Of a stretch of 41,334 nucleotides of DNA, positions 15,568 through 24,560 are shown piece after piece. Positions within the stretch are counted from its first letter, which is position 1. The number at the start of each line of letters is the position of its first letter. Position numbers and translations under genes: made by a program. Origin of the DNA: DATCKG01 sp036562385 (GTDB lineage Bacteria > Bacillota > Sulfobacillia > Symbiobacteriales > Symbiobacteriaceae); the NCBI GenBank assembly GCA_036562385.1, contig DATCKG010000086.1:1-41334 (forward strand), given 5' to 3'. The notes beneath the pieces were generated by a model. The model was not told where the DNA came from and did no database searches. It worked only from the letters and a program-made list of their open reading frames with translations.

Positions 15568-16197
15568 ATGTCTAAGGTCGTCATCATTGACCATCCGTTG
15601 ATCCAGCACAAGCTCTCCATGATTCGCGACGAGAGGACCGGCCCCAAGGAGTTCCGTGAACTGGTGGAGGAAGTGGCCATGCTGATGGCCTACGAGCTCA
15701 CCCGGGACCTGCCTCTGGAAGAGGTGGAGGTCAAGACCCCGATCGCGGTGGCCAAGTGCCGCCGGCTGAAGGGGGAGAAGCTGGGAATCATCCCGATCCT
15801 GCGGGCGGGCCTCGGCATGGTCCAGGGCATCCTGAACCTCTACCCGACGGCGCGGGTGGGCCATATCGGCTTGTACCGGGATCCTGAGACGCTGAAGCCC
15901 GTGGAGTACTACTGCAAGCTGCCGCCGGACCTGGCGGAGCGGGACCTGATCGTGGTGGATCCGATGCTGGCCACCGGCGGCTCGGTGGTGGCCGCGCTGA
16001 ACCTGGTGAAGAAGCACGGCGGCAAGCGGATCAAGCTGCTCTCGCTGATCGCCGCACCGGAAGGGGTCCGGGCGGTGCAGGCCGCCCATCCGGACGTGGA
16101 CATTTATACGGCCGCGGTGGATGAGTGCTTAAATGAACACGCCTATATTGTTCCCGGGCTGGGCGATGCAGGAGATCGGCTGTTTGGAACGAAGTAA
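15568..16197 (+). CDS. upp: Uracil phosphoribosyltransferase
   Basis: This 209-residue enzyme converts uracil and PRPP to UMP in pyrimidine salvage. It starts VVIIDHPLIQHKLSMIRD. The PRPP-binding loop is VVDPMLATGGSVVAAL (D131 onward), and it ends with IVPGLGDAGDRLFGTK, the uracil-binding region of the family. The ATG at 15568 follows AGGGAAAGGGG and gives the usual 209-residue length. Its stop codon is built into the 5' arm of the terminator. Confidence 0.97.
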   Translation: MSKVVIIDHPLIQHKLSMIRDERTGPKEFRELVEEVAMLMAYELTRDLPLEEVEVKTPIAVAKCRRLKGEKLGIIPILRAGLGMVQGILNLYPTARVGHIGLYRDPETLKPVEYYCKLPPDLAERDLIVVDPMLATGGSVVAALNLVKKHGGKRIKLLSLIAAPEGVRAVQAAHPDVDIYTAAVDECLNEHAYIVPGLGDAGDRLFGTK

Positions 16198-16226
16198 GGG
16201 GGCGGTACAGCCCCCTTTTGGTTTTT
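16196..16226 (+). terminator. Rho-independent terminator of upp
   Basis: AAGGGGGC (16196-16203) pairs with GCCCCCTT (16210-16217), followed by a T-rich run (TTGGTTTTT). The stem starts within the upp stop codon. Confidence 0.85.
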
Positions 16227-16247
16227 GGTGCGGGAGGTGCACTGGCC

Positions 16248-16682
16248 TTGGCACGGCCCACTTGGGACGAGTACTTCATGGAACTGGCACAGGTGGTGGC
16301 CAGGCGGTCCACTTGCAACCGGCGGTCAGTGGGGGCCGTCTTAGTAAGGGACAAGCGAATTCTCACCACCGGCTACAACGGTTCGCCCTCCGGACTGCCC
16401 CACTGCACGGACGTGGGTTGCCTCATGGTGGACGGCCACTGCGTCCGGGCGATTCACGCGGAGCAGAACGCCATCATTCAGGCCGCGCTGCACGGGATCA
16501 ACCTGCAGGGGGCGACCTGCTACGTGACCAGTGCGCCCTGTGTCCACTGCAGCAAGATGCTGATCGCAGCCGGCATCCGGCGGATCGTGTACATGGACGA
16601 GTACACCGAGACCCTGGGGCAGGAGATGGCCCGGCAGGCCGGGGTGATCCTGGAGCGGTTCACGCCGCCGGAGCGGAAATAA
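16248..16682 (+). CDS. comEB: dCMP deaminase (ComEB family)
   Basis: This 144-residue zinc enzyme deaminates dCMP to dUMP, feeding dTMP synthesis. The zinc and catalytic residues are H70 and E72 in HAEQNAI and C98/C101 in PCVHC. Family features include RPTWDEYFMELA near the start and GYNGSPSGLPHC. The TTG at 16248 is preferred: GGGAGG lies 10 bases upstream and the result starts like other dCMP deaminases. The longer open frame begins inside the upp terminator. It sits next to upp in a pyrimidine-salvage pair, though a terminator separates them. Confidence 0.93.
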   Translation: MARPTWDEYFMELAQVVARRSTCNRRSVGAVLVRDKRILTTGYNGSPSGLPHCTDVGCLMVDGHCVRAIHAEQNAIIQAALHGINLQGATCYVTSAPCVHCSKMLIAAGIRRIVYMDEYTETLGQEMARQAGVILERFTPPERK

Positions 16683-16782
16683 TTGCTGTCCTCCGCCTAT
16701 TCACGGAAAGGAGATCTCGTGGTAGTGTAGGGCAGGCTGGAGGGTCTCAGGATTTGGCTGGTGCACTGGGAGTGGTTGCGGC

Positions 16783-17859
16783 ATGTGGAGAGTGAACCTG
16801 GTTTTCGGGCTGTCGCTGGCGCTCTCCATGGCGCTGACGCCTCTGGTCCGGAACCTGGCGCTGCGCATGGGGTTTGTCGATGTGCCGGTGGCCCGCAGCG
16901 TACACAAGGAGCCCAAGCCGTTTTTGGGCGGCGTGGCCATCTTCCTCGCCTTTGCGGCCGCGGTGGCGGCCGGCGGCGGCTTGGCTGAGCAGGAAGTGGT
17001 GGGGATTCTGGTGGGCGGCTTCCTGGTGGTGCTGCTGGGCCTGGTGGACGACCGGTTCCGGCTGCGCCCGCGGACGAAACTGCTGGGCCAGATCCTCGCA
17101 GCCGCCGTATTGGTGTACGGCTTCCAGGTGCAGATCGCCAGCATCTACAGCCACCTGGGCGACCGGTACATCCAGTTCGGCCCCCTGGCGGGGCCCCTGA
17201 CGATCTTCTGGATCGTGGCCTTTACCAACGTGGTGAACCTGATCGACGGGCTGGACGGCCTGGCGGCCGGCATCAGCAGCATCGCCTCGGTGACCCTGCT
17301 GATCGTGGCGATGCTGCACGGGTTCAACTCGGCGGCCATGGTGACGGCGGCCCTGGCAGGGGCTACCATCGGTTTTCTGCGGTATAACTTTAATCCTGCG
17401 AAAATCTTTATGGGCGATGCCGGGGCCATGTTTTTGGGCTATACCCTGGGTGCGATCTCGGTCCACGGCATGATGAAGACCACTGCCACGGTGGGGGTGC
17501 TGGTGCCGGTGATGGCCCTGGGGCTGCCCATCATGGACACCGCCCTTGCCATCATTCGGCGGGTGGCCAGCGGCCGCCCCATCGGCGAGGCGGACAAGGA
17601 CCACCTGCATCACCGGCTGCTGCGGCTGGGGCTGTCGCACCGGGCCACGGTGCTGGTGATGTGGGCCGTCTCCGCCTGGCTGGGTCTTTCCGCAGTGGCG
17701 GTCACCGAAGTTTCCACGTCCGAAGCGATGATCATCGTGGGCGTGGTCTTTGTGGGGCTGATCTGGGGGGCTCGGAAGCTCGGCCTCCTGCGGGTGACGG
17801 AGGAGGAGTCCAGGCACAATACAACCAGAAGTGCCACTATGGGTTCGGGGAGGAACTAA
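16783..17859 (+). CDS. tagO: Undecaprenyl-phosphate GlcNAc-1-phosphate transferase (TagO/WecA family)
   Basis: This 358-residue polytopic membrane protein transfers a sugar 1-phosphate (usually GlcNAc) from UDP-sugar to undecaprenyl phosphate, the first step of teichoic acid or other wall polymer synthesis. About ten hydrophobic helices are visible. Catalytic motifs are LVDDRFRLRPRTKLLGQ (the DD pair), NLIDGLDGLAAG, IFMGDAGAMFLG and the cytoplasmic HLHHRLLRLGL loop, which places it in WecA/TagO/RgpG rather than MraY. The ATG at 16783 gives a complete first helix. UDP-GlcNAc 2-epimerase starts 2 bases after it, pointing to ManNAc-containing linkage units. Confidence 0.92.
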   Translation: MWRVNLVFGLSLALSMALTPLVRNLALRMGFVDVPVARSVHKEPKPFLGGVAIFLAFAAAVAAGGGLAEQEVVGILVGGFLVVLLGLVDDRFRLRPRTKLLGQILAAAVLVYGFQVQIASIYSHLGDRYIQFGPLAGPLTIFWIVAFTNVVNLIDGLDGLAAGISSIASVTLLIVAMLHGFNSAAMVTAALAGATIGFLRYNFNPAKIFMGDAGAMFLGYTLGAISVHGMMKTTATVGVLVPVMALGLPIMDTALAIIRRVASGRPIGEADKDHLHHRLLRLGLSHRATVLVMWAVSAWLGLSAVAVTEVSTSEAMIIVGVVFVGLIWGARKLGLLRVTEEESRHNTTRSATMGSGRN

Positions 17860-17861
17860 GA

Positions 17862-19052
17862 TTGCCTGAGCGCCGTAAGATCATGACGATATTCGGAACC
17901 CGTCCGGAAGGGAACAAGATGATTCCGGTAATCCGCGCCCTGCGGGCCCATCCGGACTGGTTCGAAGTGGTGGTGGTGAGCACCGGGCAGCACCGGGAGC
18001 AGCTTGACCAGGTCTTTGAGGCATTTCAGATGCAGCCCGACTACGACCTGGCGGTGATGCAGCACCGGCAGACGCTGACGGGGACGCTGGTGCGGATGCT
18101 GACGGGGCTGGATGAACTGCTGGAGCGGGAGAAGCCCGACCTGGTGATGGTGCACGGGGACACCAACACCACCGCCGCCGGCGCGCTGGCCGCGTTTTAC
18201 CATCGCATCCCGCTGGCCCACGTGGAAGCGGGGCTGCGCACCTACGACAAGTACAGTCCCTATCCGGAGGAGATCAACCGGCGCATCGCGGGGATCACGG
18301 CGGACATTCACTTTGCCCCCACGCCCCGGGCCCGGGAGAATCTGATCCGGGAGCAGGTGAAGCCCGAGCAGATCTTCGTCTCCGGCCAGACCGGGGTGGA
18401 TGCCACGCTGGCGTTCCTCGCCAGGCCCCACGTGTTTGAGGAGCCCAGGCTCCGGGAGGTGGACTTTGAGCGCTGGCGGGTGATCGCGGTGACGGCCCAC
18501 CGCCGGGAGAACTGGGGCGAGCCCATGCGGCAGATGTTCACCGCGATGCGGGACCTGGTGGACAAGTACCCGGACGTGCTGCTGATTTACCCGGTTCACC
18601 TCTCCCCGGCGGTGCGGGAGGTGGCCTTCCCGATTCTGCAGGGGCATCCCCGGATTCTGCTGCTGGATCCCATCAGCTACCCGGACATGCTGCACCTGGC
18701 GGCCCGATCCTACATGGTGATGTCCGATTCCGGAGGCCTGCAGGAAGAGACCCCCTGCATGGGCGTGCCCCAGGTGCTGATGCGGGACACCACGGAGCGT
18801 CCCGAGGCGGTGGAGGCCGGTGTGGTGATCCAGGCGGGTACCAGCTACGAAGGGGTCTTCCGGGCCGCGGACCGGCTGCTTTCCGATCCGGAGCTGTACC
18901 AGCGCATGGCCCGGGCCGCCAATCCCTTCGGCGACGGCCGCGCCAGCGAGCGCATCGCCCAGTATCTGGCCTGGATGTACGGGTTTACGCCCCACCGGCC
19001 GGAGGAGTTCCATCCGGTCAGCAGCACCGCTCCGACCGGAGAACGGGTATAG
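17862..19052 (+). CDS. mnaA: UDP-N-acetylglucosamine 2-epimerase (non-hydrolysing)
   Basis: This 396-residue cytoplasmic enzyme interconverts UDP-GlcNAc and UDP-ManNAc for wall polymer synthesis. Motifs are TIFGTRPEGNKMIPVIRAL, VVVSTGQHREQLD, VHGDTNTTAAGALAAF, HVEAGLRT, TAHRRENWGEP and SDSGGLQEETPCMGVP. The TTG at 17862 follows GGGGAGG by 8 bases and starts 2 bases after the preceding transferase gene, so the two are translated as a pair. It is called mnaA/wecB by family. It ends the wall-polymer unit; the ATP synthase promoter lies downstream. Confidence 0.95.
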   Translation: MPERRKIMTIFGTRPEGNKMIPVIRALRAHPDWFEVVVVSTGQHREQLDQVFEAFQMQPDYDLAVMQHRQTLTGTLVRMLTGLDELLEREKPDLVMVHGDTNTTAAGALAAFYHRIPLAHVEAGLRTYDKYSPYPEEINRRIAGITADIHFAPTPRARENLIREQVKPEQIFVSGQTGVDATLAFLARPHVFEEPRLREVDFERWRVIAVTAHRRENWGEPMRQMFTAMRDLVDKYPDVLLIYPVHLSPAVREVAFPILQGHPRILLLDPISYPDMLHLAARSYMVMSDSGGLQEETPCMGVPQVLMRDTTERPEAVEAGVVIQAGTSYEGVFRAADRLLSDPELYQRMARAANPFGDGRASERIAQYLAWMYGFTPHRPEEFHPVSSTAPTGERV

Positions 19053-19141
19053 TCTCTTAGATTCTTGTCAATAATTCTATAGTGCTATATCAACATGAAC
19101 GATTTGGAATAGGTCAGATTAGACCGGCGCACCTTTTCTGC

Positions 19142-19170
19142 TTGTCATTTGTGAGGCTCTTTAGTATAAT
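19142..19170 (+). promoter_or_regulatory. Sigma-A promoter of the ATP synthase operon
   Basis: TTGTCA (19142-19147) and a perfect TATAAT (19165-19170) are separated by 17 bases. They lie in an AT-rich stretch about 45 bases before the first atp gene, with no closer alternative. Confidence 0.85.
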
Positions 19171-19213
19171 CCGCTGTGGGAGTTGCGCCGGTCGCCGGGA
19201 GGGCTGATGCCCG

Positions 19214-19507
19214 GTGTCCCGCAAAAGGCTGTCCAAGGCCCATTACCTGGTGGCCGCCATCGATTTCGGCTACACGCTGCTGGGCGCCGTCGTGGTTTTC
19301 GGTGGCGCCGGATGGTGGCTGGACAACCGGCTTGAGACCAGGCCGTGGTTTCTGCTGGCCGGCATTGGTCTGGGCCTTACGGTGGGCTTTCACAGCTTGA
19401 TCCGAAGACTGAACTACCTGGAACGGCTCAGCCGGAGATCGCCGGACTCCGGAGAGGGTGCGGATCCGCACAGGCCGGGACCCCCGAGAGGGGACAGCGC
19501 ACCATGA
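19214..19507 (+). CDS. atpZ: AtpZ/AtpI-family small membrane protein
   Basis: This 97-residue protein has two hydrophobic helices (about 11-31 and 41-62) separated by a short GWWLDNRLET loop, then a hydrophilic, Pro/Arg-rich tail. Two helices around a G/D-containing loop at the head of an atp operon are typical of AtpZ (also annotated F0F1-ATPase subunit I family). AtpZ proteins have been linked to c-ring assembly or to Mg/Ca transport together with AtpI. The GTG at 19214 lies about 11 bases after GGGAGG. It overlaps the next gene by ATGA. Confidence 0.8.
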   Translation: MSRKRLSKAHYLVAAIDFGYTLLGAVVVFGGAGWWLDNRLETRPWFLLAGIGLGLTVGFHSLIRRLNYLERLSRRSPDSGEGADPHRPGPPRGDSAP

Positions 19508-19791
19508 TTGCAGTCGTTCTGGGTATCACATATGGTGCCATTGTCGGCTTGGTCAGCAACTGGCTCCTGTTCCGCAGGATCGAAAGGAACCGCCGGCACG
19601 GTTTGGATCCGCTGCATCAGGTCGGTTCCATTTTCTTATGGCGGTATTTGATGGATGCCGTCCTGCTCTTCCTCTTCGCCATCGTGGTAAGGCAACCACT
19701 GGCGATCGTGGCGTCAGCCGTCAGCCTGACTGTGGCTGTGAAGATTTCGCTACTCAGGGCGTATGTGCGGAAAGGGGGGAGACTTGAGTGA
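19504..19791 (+). CDS. atpI: ATP synthase accessory subunit I (AtpI)
   Basis: This 95-residue membrane protein has an N-terminal helix (about 2-22), a basic stretch RRIERNRRHG, and two further hydrophobic segments (about 44-62 and 66-82). Position and topology fit AtpI, which helps assemble the c-ring or acts as a cation transporter. Sequence conservation in this family is low, so the assignment rests mainly on position. It starts within the atpZ stop and overlaps the atpB start by 4 bases. Confidence 0.78.
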   Translation: MIAVVLGITYGAIVGLVSNWLLFRRIERNRRHGLDPLHQVGSIFLWRYLMDAVLLFLFAIVVRQPLAIVASAVSLTVAVKISLLRAYVRKGGRLE

Positions 19792-20576
19792 CCGGTTCCC
19801 TGGCCGGCCTGGCAGCCGGGGGGTTTCACATGCACAAGCCCCACGTGTGGTTCACCATCCCGGGAATCAACTTTCCCGTGGACAACCTGGTGGTGGCCGA
19901 ATGGGTCATCGGGGGGATCCTGATCATCCTGGCCATCGTCGTCAACAGACTGGTGACCACCGGGCGAACCAACCGGCTGCGCCAGTCCCTGGAACTCCTC
20001 CTGGACTTCCTGGAGGGCTGGTATGCCAGTTTCATGGGCGGCCGGAAGAATGCGAGGCGGTTCCTTCCGCTTCTGGGTACCCTTTTCCTGTTCATCCTGA
20101 TGTGCAATTACCTGGGGCTGTTCCCTACCGTCGGGTATCCTGGTTCCTTGTTTGCGCCCACCGCAAGATGGGGTACCACGCTGGGGCTGGCCATCTTCGT
20201 GACGATTGTCATACAGGTAGTTGCCATCCGTGAACTGGGAGGCGTTGGGTGGCTCAAGCACGTGCTGCATCTGGGTCCCCTCTCGGTCATGGAAGAGTGG
20301 TTGGTCCGCCCGTTCTCCCTGTCGCTGCGACTCTTCGGCAACATCTTCGGCGAAGAGACGCTGCTGGCAGTCATCATGTACATGGTGCCCTACCTCGCTC
20401 CCGTTCCCATCATGTTCCTCAGCCTGCTGTTCGGGCTGATTCAGGCCATTGTCTTCACCACCCTGACCGCCATCTACCTGGGCGAGGTGCTGGAGGCGGC
20501 TGAGGCTCACGGGCACGGGCACGCGGCTGCTCCGGCCCACGGGCACGGGAAGCCGGCTGTGGCCCAGGAGGCCTGA
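19788..20576 (+). CDS. atpB: ATP synthase F0 subunit a
   Basis: This 262-residue membrane subunit forms the ion half-channels facing the c-ring. The essential arginine is R181 in SLSLRLFGNIFGEE, and the last helices contain LLFGLIQAIVFTTLTAIYLGE. The length is close to other Firmicute subunits a. The C-terminal 25 residues are unusual: AHGHGHAAAPAHGHGK, a His/Gly/Ala-rich tail not part of the normal fold. The GTG at 19788 overlaps the stop of atpI. A 117-base gap follows before atpE. Confidence 0.95.
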   Translation: MTGSLAGLAAGGFHMHKPHVWFTIPGINFPVDNLVVAEWVIGGILIILAIVVNRLVTTGRTNRLRQSLELLLDFLEGWYASFMGGRKNARRFLPLLGTLFLFILMCNYLGLFPTVGYPGSLFAPTARWGTTLGLAIFVTIVIQVVAIRELGGVGWLKHVLHLGPLSVMEEWLVRPFSLSLRLFGNIFGEETLLAVIMYMVPYLAPVPIMFLSLLFGLIQAIVFTTLTAIYLGEVLEAAEAHGHGHAAAPAHGHGKPAVAQEA

Positions 20577-20693
20577 TGTACCGAAACCGTAAACTTTCCT
20601 CCCCCTCTTTGTAGAAGGCCTTGGCCTTCGCTCCGGGAGGATTGGTGTCAATTATTTTTAGGTATGGTTATTTTGAAGGAGGAGATCTCACTC
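20577..20693 (+). promoter_or_regulatory. Leader before atpE with a hairpin and AU-rich translation region
   Basis: GAAGGCC-TT-GGCCTTC (20613-20628) is a perfect inverted repeat without a T-tract. It is followed by an AT-rich stretch (about 20641-20675), rare in this genome, and a very strong AAGGAGGAG site 8 bases before atpE. The layout recalls the U-rich translational enhancer before E. coli atpE, which raises c-subunit output; that role here is inference. Confidence 0.5.
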
Positions 20694-20936
20694 ATGGTGT
20701 ATGCTTGGATTGCGCTTGCTGCCGCACTGGCCATCGGTCTTGCTGCTCTCGGCGCCACCTGGGCGCAGGGTAAGGCCACTGCCGCTGCGATGGACGCGAT
20801 CTGGCGTCAGCCCGAGGCTGCCGGCGATGTCCGCGGTTCCCTGATCGTCTCCCTGGCTCTGATGGAGGCCATCGCGATTTACGGCCTGCTGATCGGTATC
20901 CTGCTGGTTGTCGTGTTCCCTGGCAGCGTGGCTTAA
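20694..20936 (+). CDS. atpE: ATP synthase F0 subunit c
   Basis: This 80-residue two-helix proteolipid forms the rotor ring. The ion-binding carboxylate is E58 in LMEAIAIYGLL, and the polar loop is RQPEAAGDVRG (about 38-48). Q25 is at the position of the sodium-coordinating Gln of Na+ enzymes, but the residue after E58 is Ala instead of Ser/Thr, so proton coupling is more likely. The ATG at 20694 is supported by AAGGAGGAG. It is flanked by a long leader and a large hairpin, which would allow higher output than its neighbours. Confidence 0.96.
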   Translation: MVYAWIALAAALAIGLAALGATWAQGKATAAAMDAIWRQPEAAGDVRGSLIVSLALMEAIAIYGLLIGILLVVVFPGSVA

Positions 20937-20944
20937 GGCAGAGG

Positions 20945-20980
20945 GGGCGACCTGAGGTGAGTCACCTCCGGTCGCCCTTT
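20945..20980 (+). terminator. Large intercistronic hairpin between atpE and atpF (attenuator-like)
   Basis: GGGCGACC (20945-20952) pairs with GGTCGCCC (20970-20977); inside, GAGGTG pairs with CACCTC around a 3-base loop, with one T-C mismatch between the stems. It is followed by TTT only. It starts 8 bases after the atpE stop. It may act as a partial terminator or an mRNA-stabilising/processing element. Confidence 0.65.
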
Positions 20981-21003
20981 ACTGGAGAGGGGGGGAATCG
21001 CTT

Positions 21004-21534
21004 TTGGACCTTTTTCTCGTAACCCTGGCAGAGTCGGAGAGCGTTGACCTTTTCCCCACGCTTCCACATATCATCGGGGCCATCGTAAACTTTGCTATTG
21101 TGGCGTTTGTTCTTTATAAGTTCCTCCATAAGCCTCTGTTGAATGCCATCAACGCCCGGGAAGAGTCCATCGAAGAGCAGCTTCGCAAGGCCGCCGAGGA
21201 TCGGGAGGAGGCCGAGCGGCTGCGCAAGGAGCTCGAGGAGCGGCTGGCCAACGCCCAGCGGGAGGCCAATGAGATCATCAGCAAGGCCACCCAGGCGGCC
21301 AACGCTGCCCGGGCGCAGATTGAGGCCGAGGCCAAGGCCCGGGCGGAAGAGATGATCGCCAATGCCACCCGCACCATCGAGCGGGAGAAGGCCAAGGCTC
21401 TTGCTGAACTGCGGGCCGAAGTGGCGGATCTGGCCCTGATGGTGGCCAGCAAGGTGATTGAGAAGGATCTGTCCAACCACGAGGAACAGAGGCGGCTCGC
21501 GGAGCGCTTCTTGGCGGAGGCAGGGAATAACTGA
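21004..21534 (+). CDS. atpF: ATP synthase F0 subunit b
   Basis: This 176-residue peripheral-stalk subunit has one N-terminal helix (about 22-42, IIGAIVNFAIVAFVLYKFL) and a long charged coiled coil rich in Glu, Arg and Ala (about 50-150). The TTG at 21004 follows GAGAGGGGGG; it adds a short periplasmic start. Only one b gene is present, so the stalk is probably a homodimer. It overlaps atpH by one base (TGATG). Confidence 0.93.
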   Translation: MDLFLVTLAESESVDLFPTLPHIIGAIVNFAIVAFVLYKFLHKPLLNAINAREESIEEQLRKAAEDREEAERLRKELEERLANAQREANEIISKATQAANAARAQIEAEAKARAEEMIANATRTIEREKAKALAELRAEVADLALMVASKVIEKDLSNHEEQRRLAERFLAEAGNN

Positions 21535-22082
21535 TGGCCAATCAGGTTGTGGCTCGCCGCTACGCCCAAGCGCTCTTTGAACTGGCCCAGGAGCGGAACA
21601 TGCTGGACCAGGTGGAGCGGGAACTGGGGATGGTGGCGGAGCTGGTCCGCACCAACCTGCGTCTCCGCTCGGTGCTGGAGGATGTGATGACCTCCGCTGA
21701 GGTGAAGCAGCACCTCATGGAGGCGCTTTTCCGCGACAAGGTGTCCGACCTGGTTCTGCACTTCCTCTTCCTGGTGGTTCGGAAGCGCCGTGAGGCTCTC
21801 ATTCCGCAGATGTTTGATGCATACGTGGAGTTTGCCAACGAGGCGCGGGGCATCGTGGAGGTCGAGGTCCGTTCTGCGGTGCCGATGGACGAGGACGTGC
21901 TGCAGAGGCTGCAGCAGCGGCTGGAGGCCCGCCTCGGCAAACGGGTGAAGTTCCAGACCCAGGTCGCCCCTGAGCTGATCGGCGGCCTGGTCGTACGGGT
22001 AGGCGACCTCCTGATGGACGGCTCCGTCCGGACACGCCTGAACCGTATGCGGGAACGCCTGATCCGTGCCAAAGCCGAGTAG
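21534..22082 (+). CDS. atpH: ATP synthase F1 subunit delta
   Basis: This 182-residue subunit joins the stalk to the top of F1. It has the N-terminal six-helix domain (MANQVVARRYAQALFELA at the start) and the C-terminal motif APELIGGLVVRVGD with DGSVRTRLNRMRE. The length and order (b, delta, alpha) are normal. The ATG shares a base with the atpF stop. Confidence 0.95.
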   Translation: MANQVVARRYAQALFELAQERNMLDQVERELGMVAELVRTNLRLRSVLEDVMTSAEVKQHLMEALFRDKVSDLVLHFLFLVVRKRREALIPQMFDAYVEFANEARGIVEVEVRSAVPMDEDVLQRLQQRLEARLGKRVKFQTQVAPELIGGLVVRVGDLLMDGSVRTRLNRMRERLIRAKAE

Positions 22083-22099
22083 TACAGGGGGGGACTGGG

Positions 22100-23620
<1,521 letters not shown>

Positions 23621-23634
23621 GGTGGTGAAGCGGG

Positions 23635-24501
23635 TTGCCTGAAAACAAAAAGGCAGTTCAGCGCCGCATCCGGGCGGTCAAGAACATCCAGCAGATCACC
23701 AAGGCCCAGAAGATGATTTCCGTGGTCAAGCTCCGCCGTGCCCAGCAGAAGGTGCTGGCCACCCGGCCCTACTCCCGGGAGCTGGCCAAGACCATCGCCC
23801 GGCTGGTGGCCCGCGGCGCCGGCGCCCAGCATCCGCTGATCGCGCCGCGGCAGGACCGGGCCACGGTGGCCTATGTGGTGGTGACGGCCGACCGCGGCAT
23901 GGCCGGCCCCTTCAACATGAACGTGATCCGGAAGGCGGCGGCCGTCATGCAGGCGGATCCCCGGCCCCAGAAGCTGATTGCCATCGGCCGCAAGGGGCGG
24001 GATTACTTCCTGAGGCGCGGCATCAAGCCGGTGCTGGAGTTCACCGGGTTTGGCGAGGAGCCGAGCTTCGCCCTGACCCGGCAGATGGTCGCCCAGATCG
24101 TGGACCTTTACCTCAAGGGCGAGGTGGACGAGGTCCGGCTGATCTACACGGAGTTTGCCAGCGCGGTGAGCTACCGGCCCGTAGAGGTGCAGCTTCTGCC
24201 AGTGCAGCCTCCTGAAGCCGAGGCGCAGGACCACTCGATTCTGGAGCACATCTACGTGCCCTCGGCTGAAGACGTACTGAACGTCCTGGTGCCCCGGTTC
24301 GTGGACGTCAGCTTCTACCAGGCCCTGCTGGAGTCCAAGGCCTCCGAGCATGGCGCTCGCATGACCGCGATGAGCAACGCGGTGGACAAGGCAGGCGAGA
24401 TGATCCAGAAGCTCACCCTGGCCTACAACCGGGCTCGCCAGGCGGCCATCACCAAGGAGATCTCGGAGATCGTCGGCGGCGCCGAGGCCCTCAAAGGGTA
24501 G
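23635..24501 (+). CDS. atpG: ATP synthase F1 subunit gamma
   Basis: This 288-residue central-shaft subunit has the conserved N-terminal helix AVQRRIRAVKNIQQITKAQK and C-terminal helix RMTAMSNAVDKAGEMI then NRARQAAITKEISEIVGGA, which form the rotating coiled coil. The TTG at 23635 follows AAGGTGGTGAAG. Length and position between alpha and beta are normal. Confidence 0.96.
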   Translation: MPENKKAVQRRIRAVKNIQQITKAQKMISVVKLRRAQQKVLATRPYSRELAKTIARLVARGAGAQHPLIAPRQDRATVAYVVVTADRGMAGPFNMNVIRKAAAVMQADPRPQKLIAIGRKGRDYFLRRGIKPVLEFTGFGEEPSFALTRQMVAQIVDLYLKGEVDEVRLIYTEFASAVSYRPVEVQLLPVQPPEAEAQDHSILEHIYVPSAEDVLNVLVPRFVDVSFYQALLESKASEHGARMTAMSNAVDKAGEMIQKLTLAYNRARQAAITKEISEIVGGAEALKG

Positions 24502-24560
24502 GGCGCTGGCCTGTTGAGACGCGGGAACAGACGGCCCGCTGAGGAGGGTGAACAGAAGCA

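Noticed and set aside
20945..20980. Treating the atpE-atpF hairpin as the end of the atp operon
   Set aside because: Only three T residues follow, and atpF-H-A-G-D-C continue in order with no promoter visible; a partial attenuator or processing hairpin is more likely.
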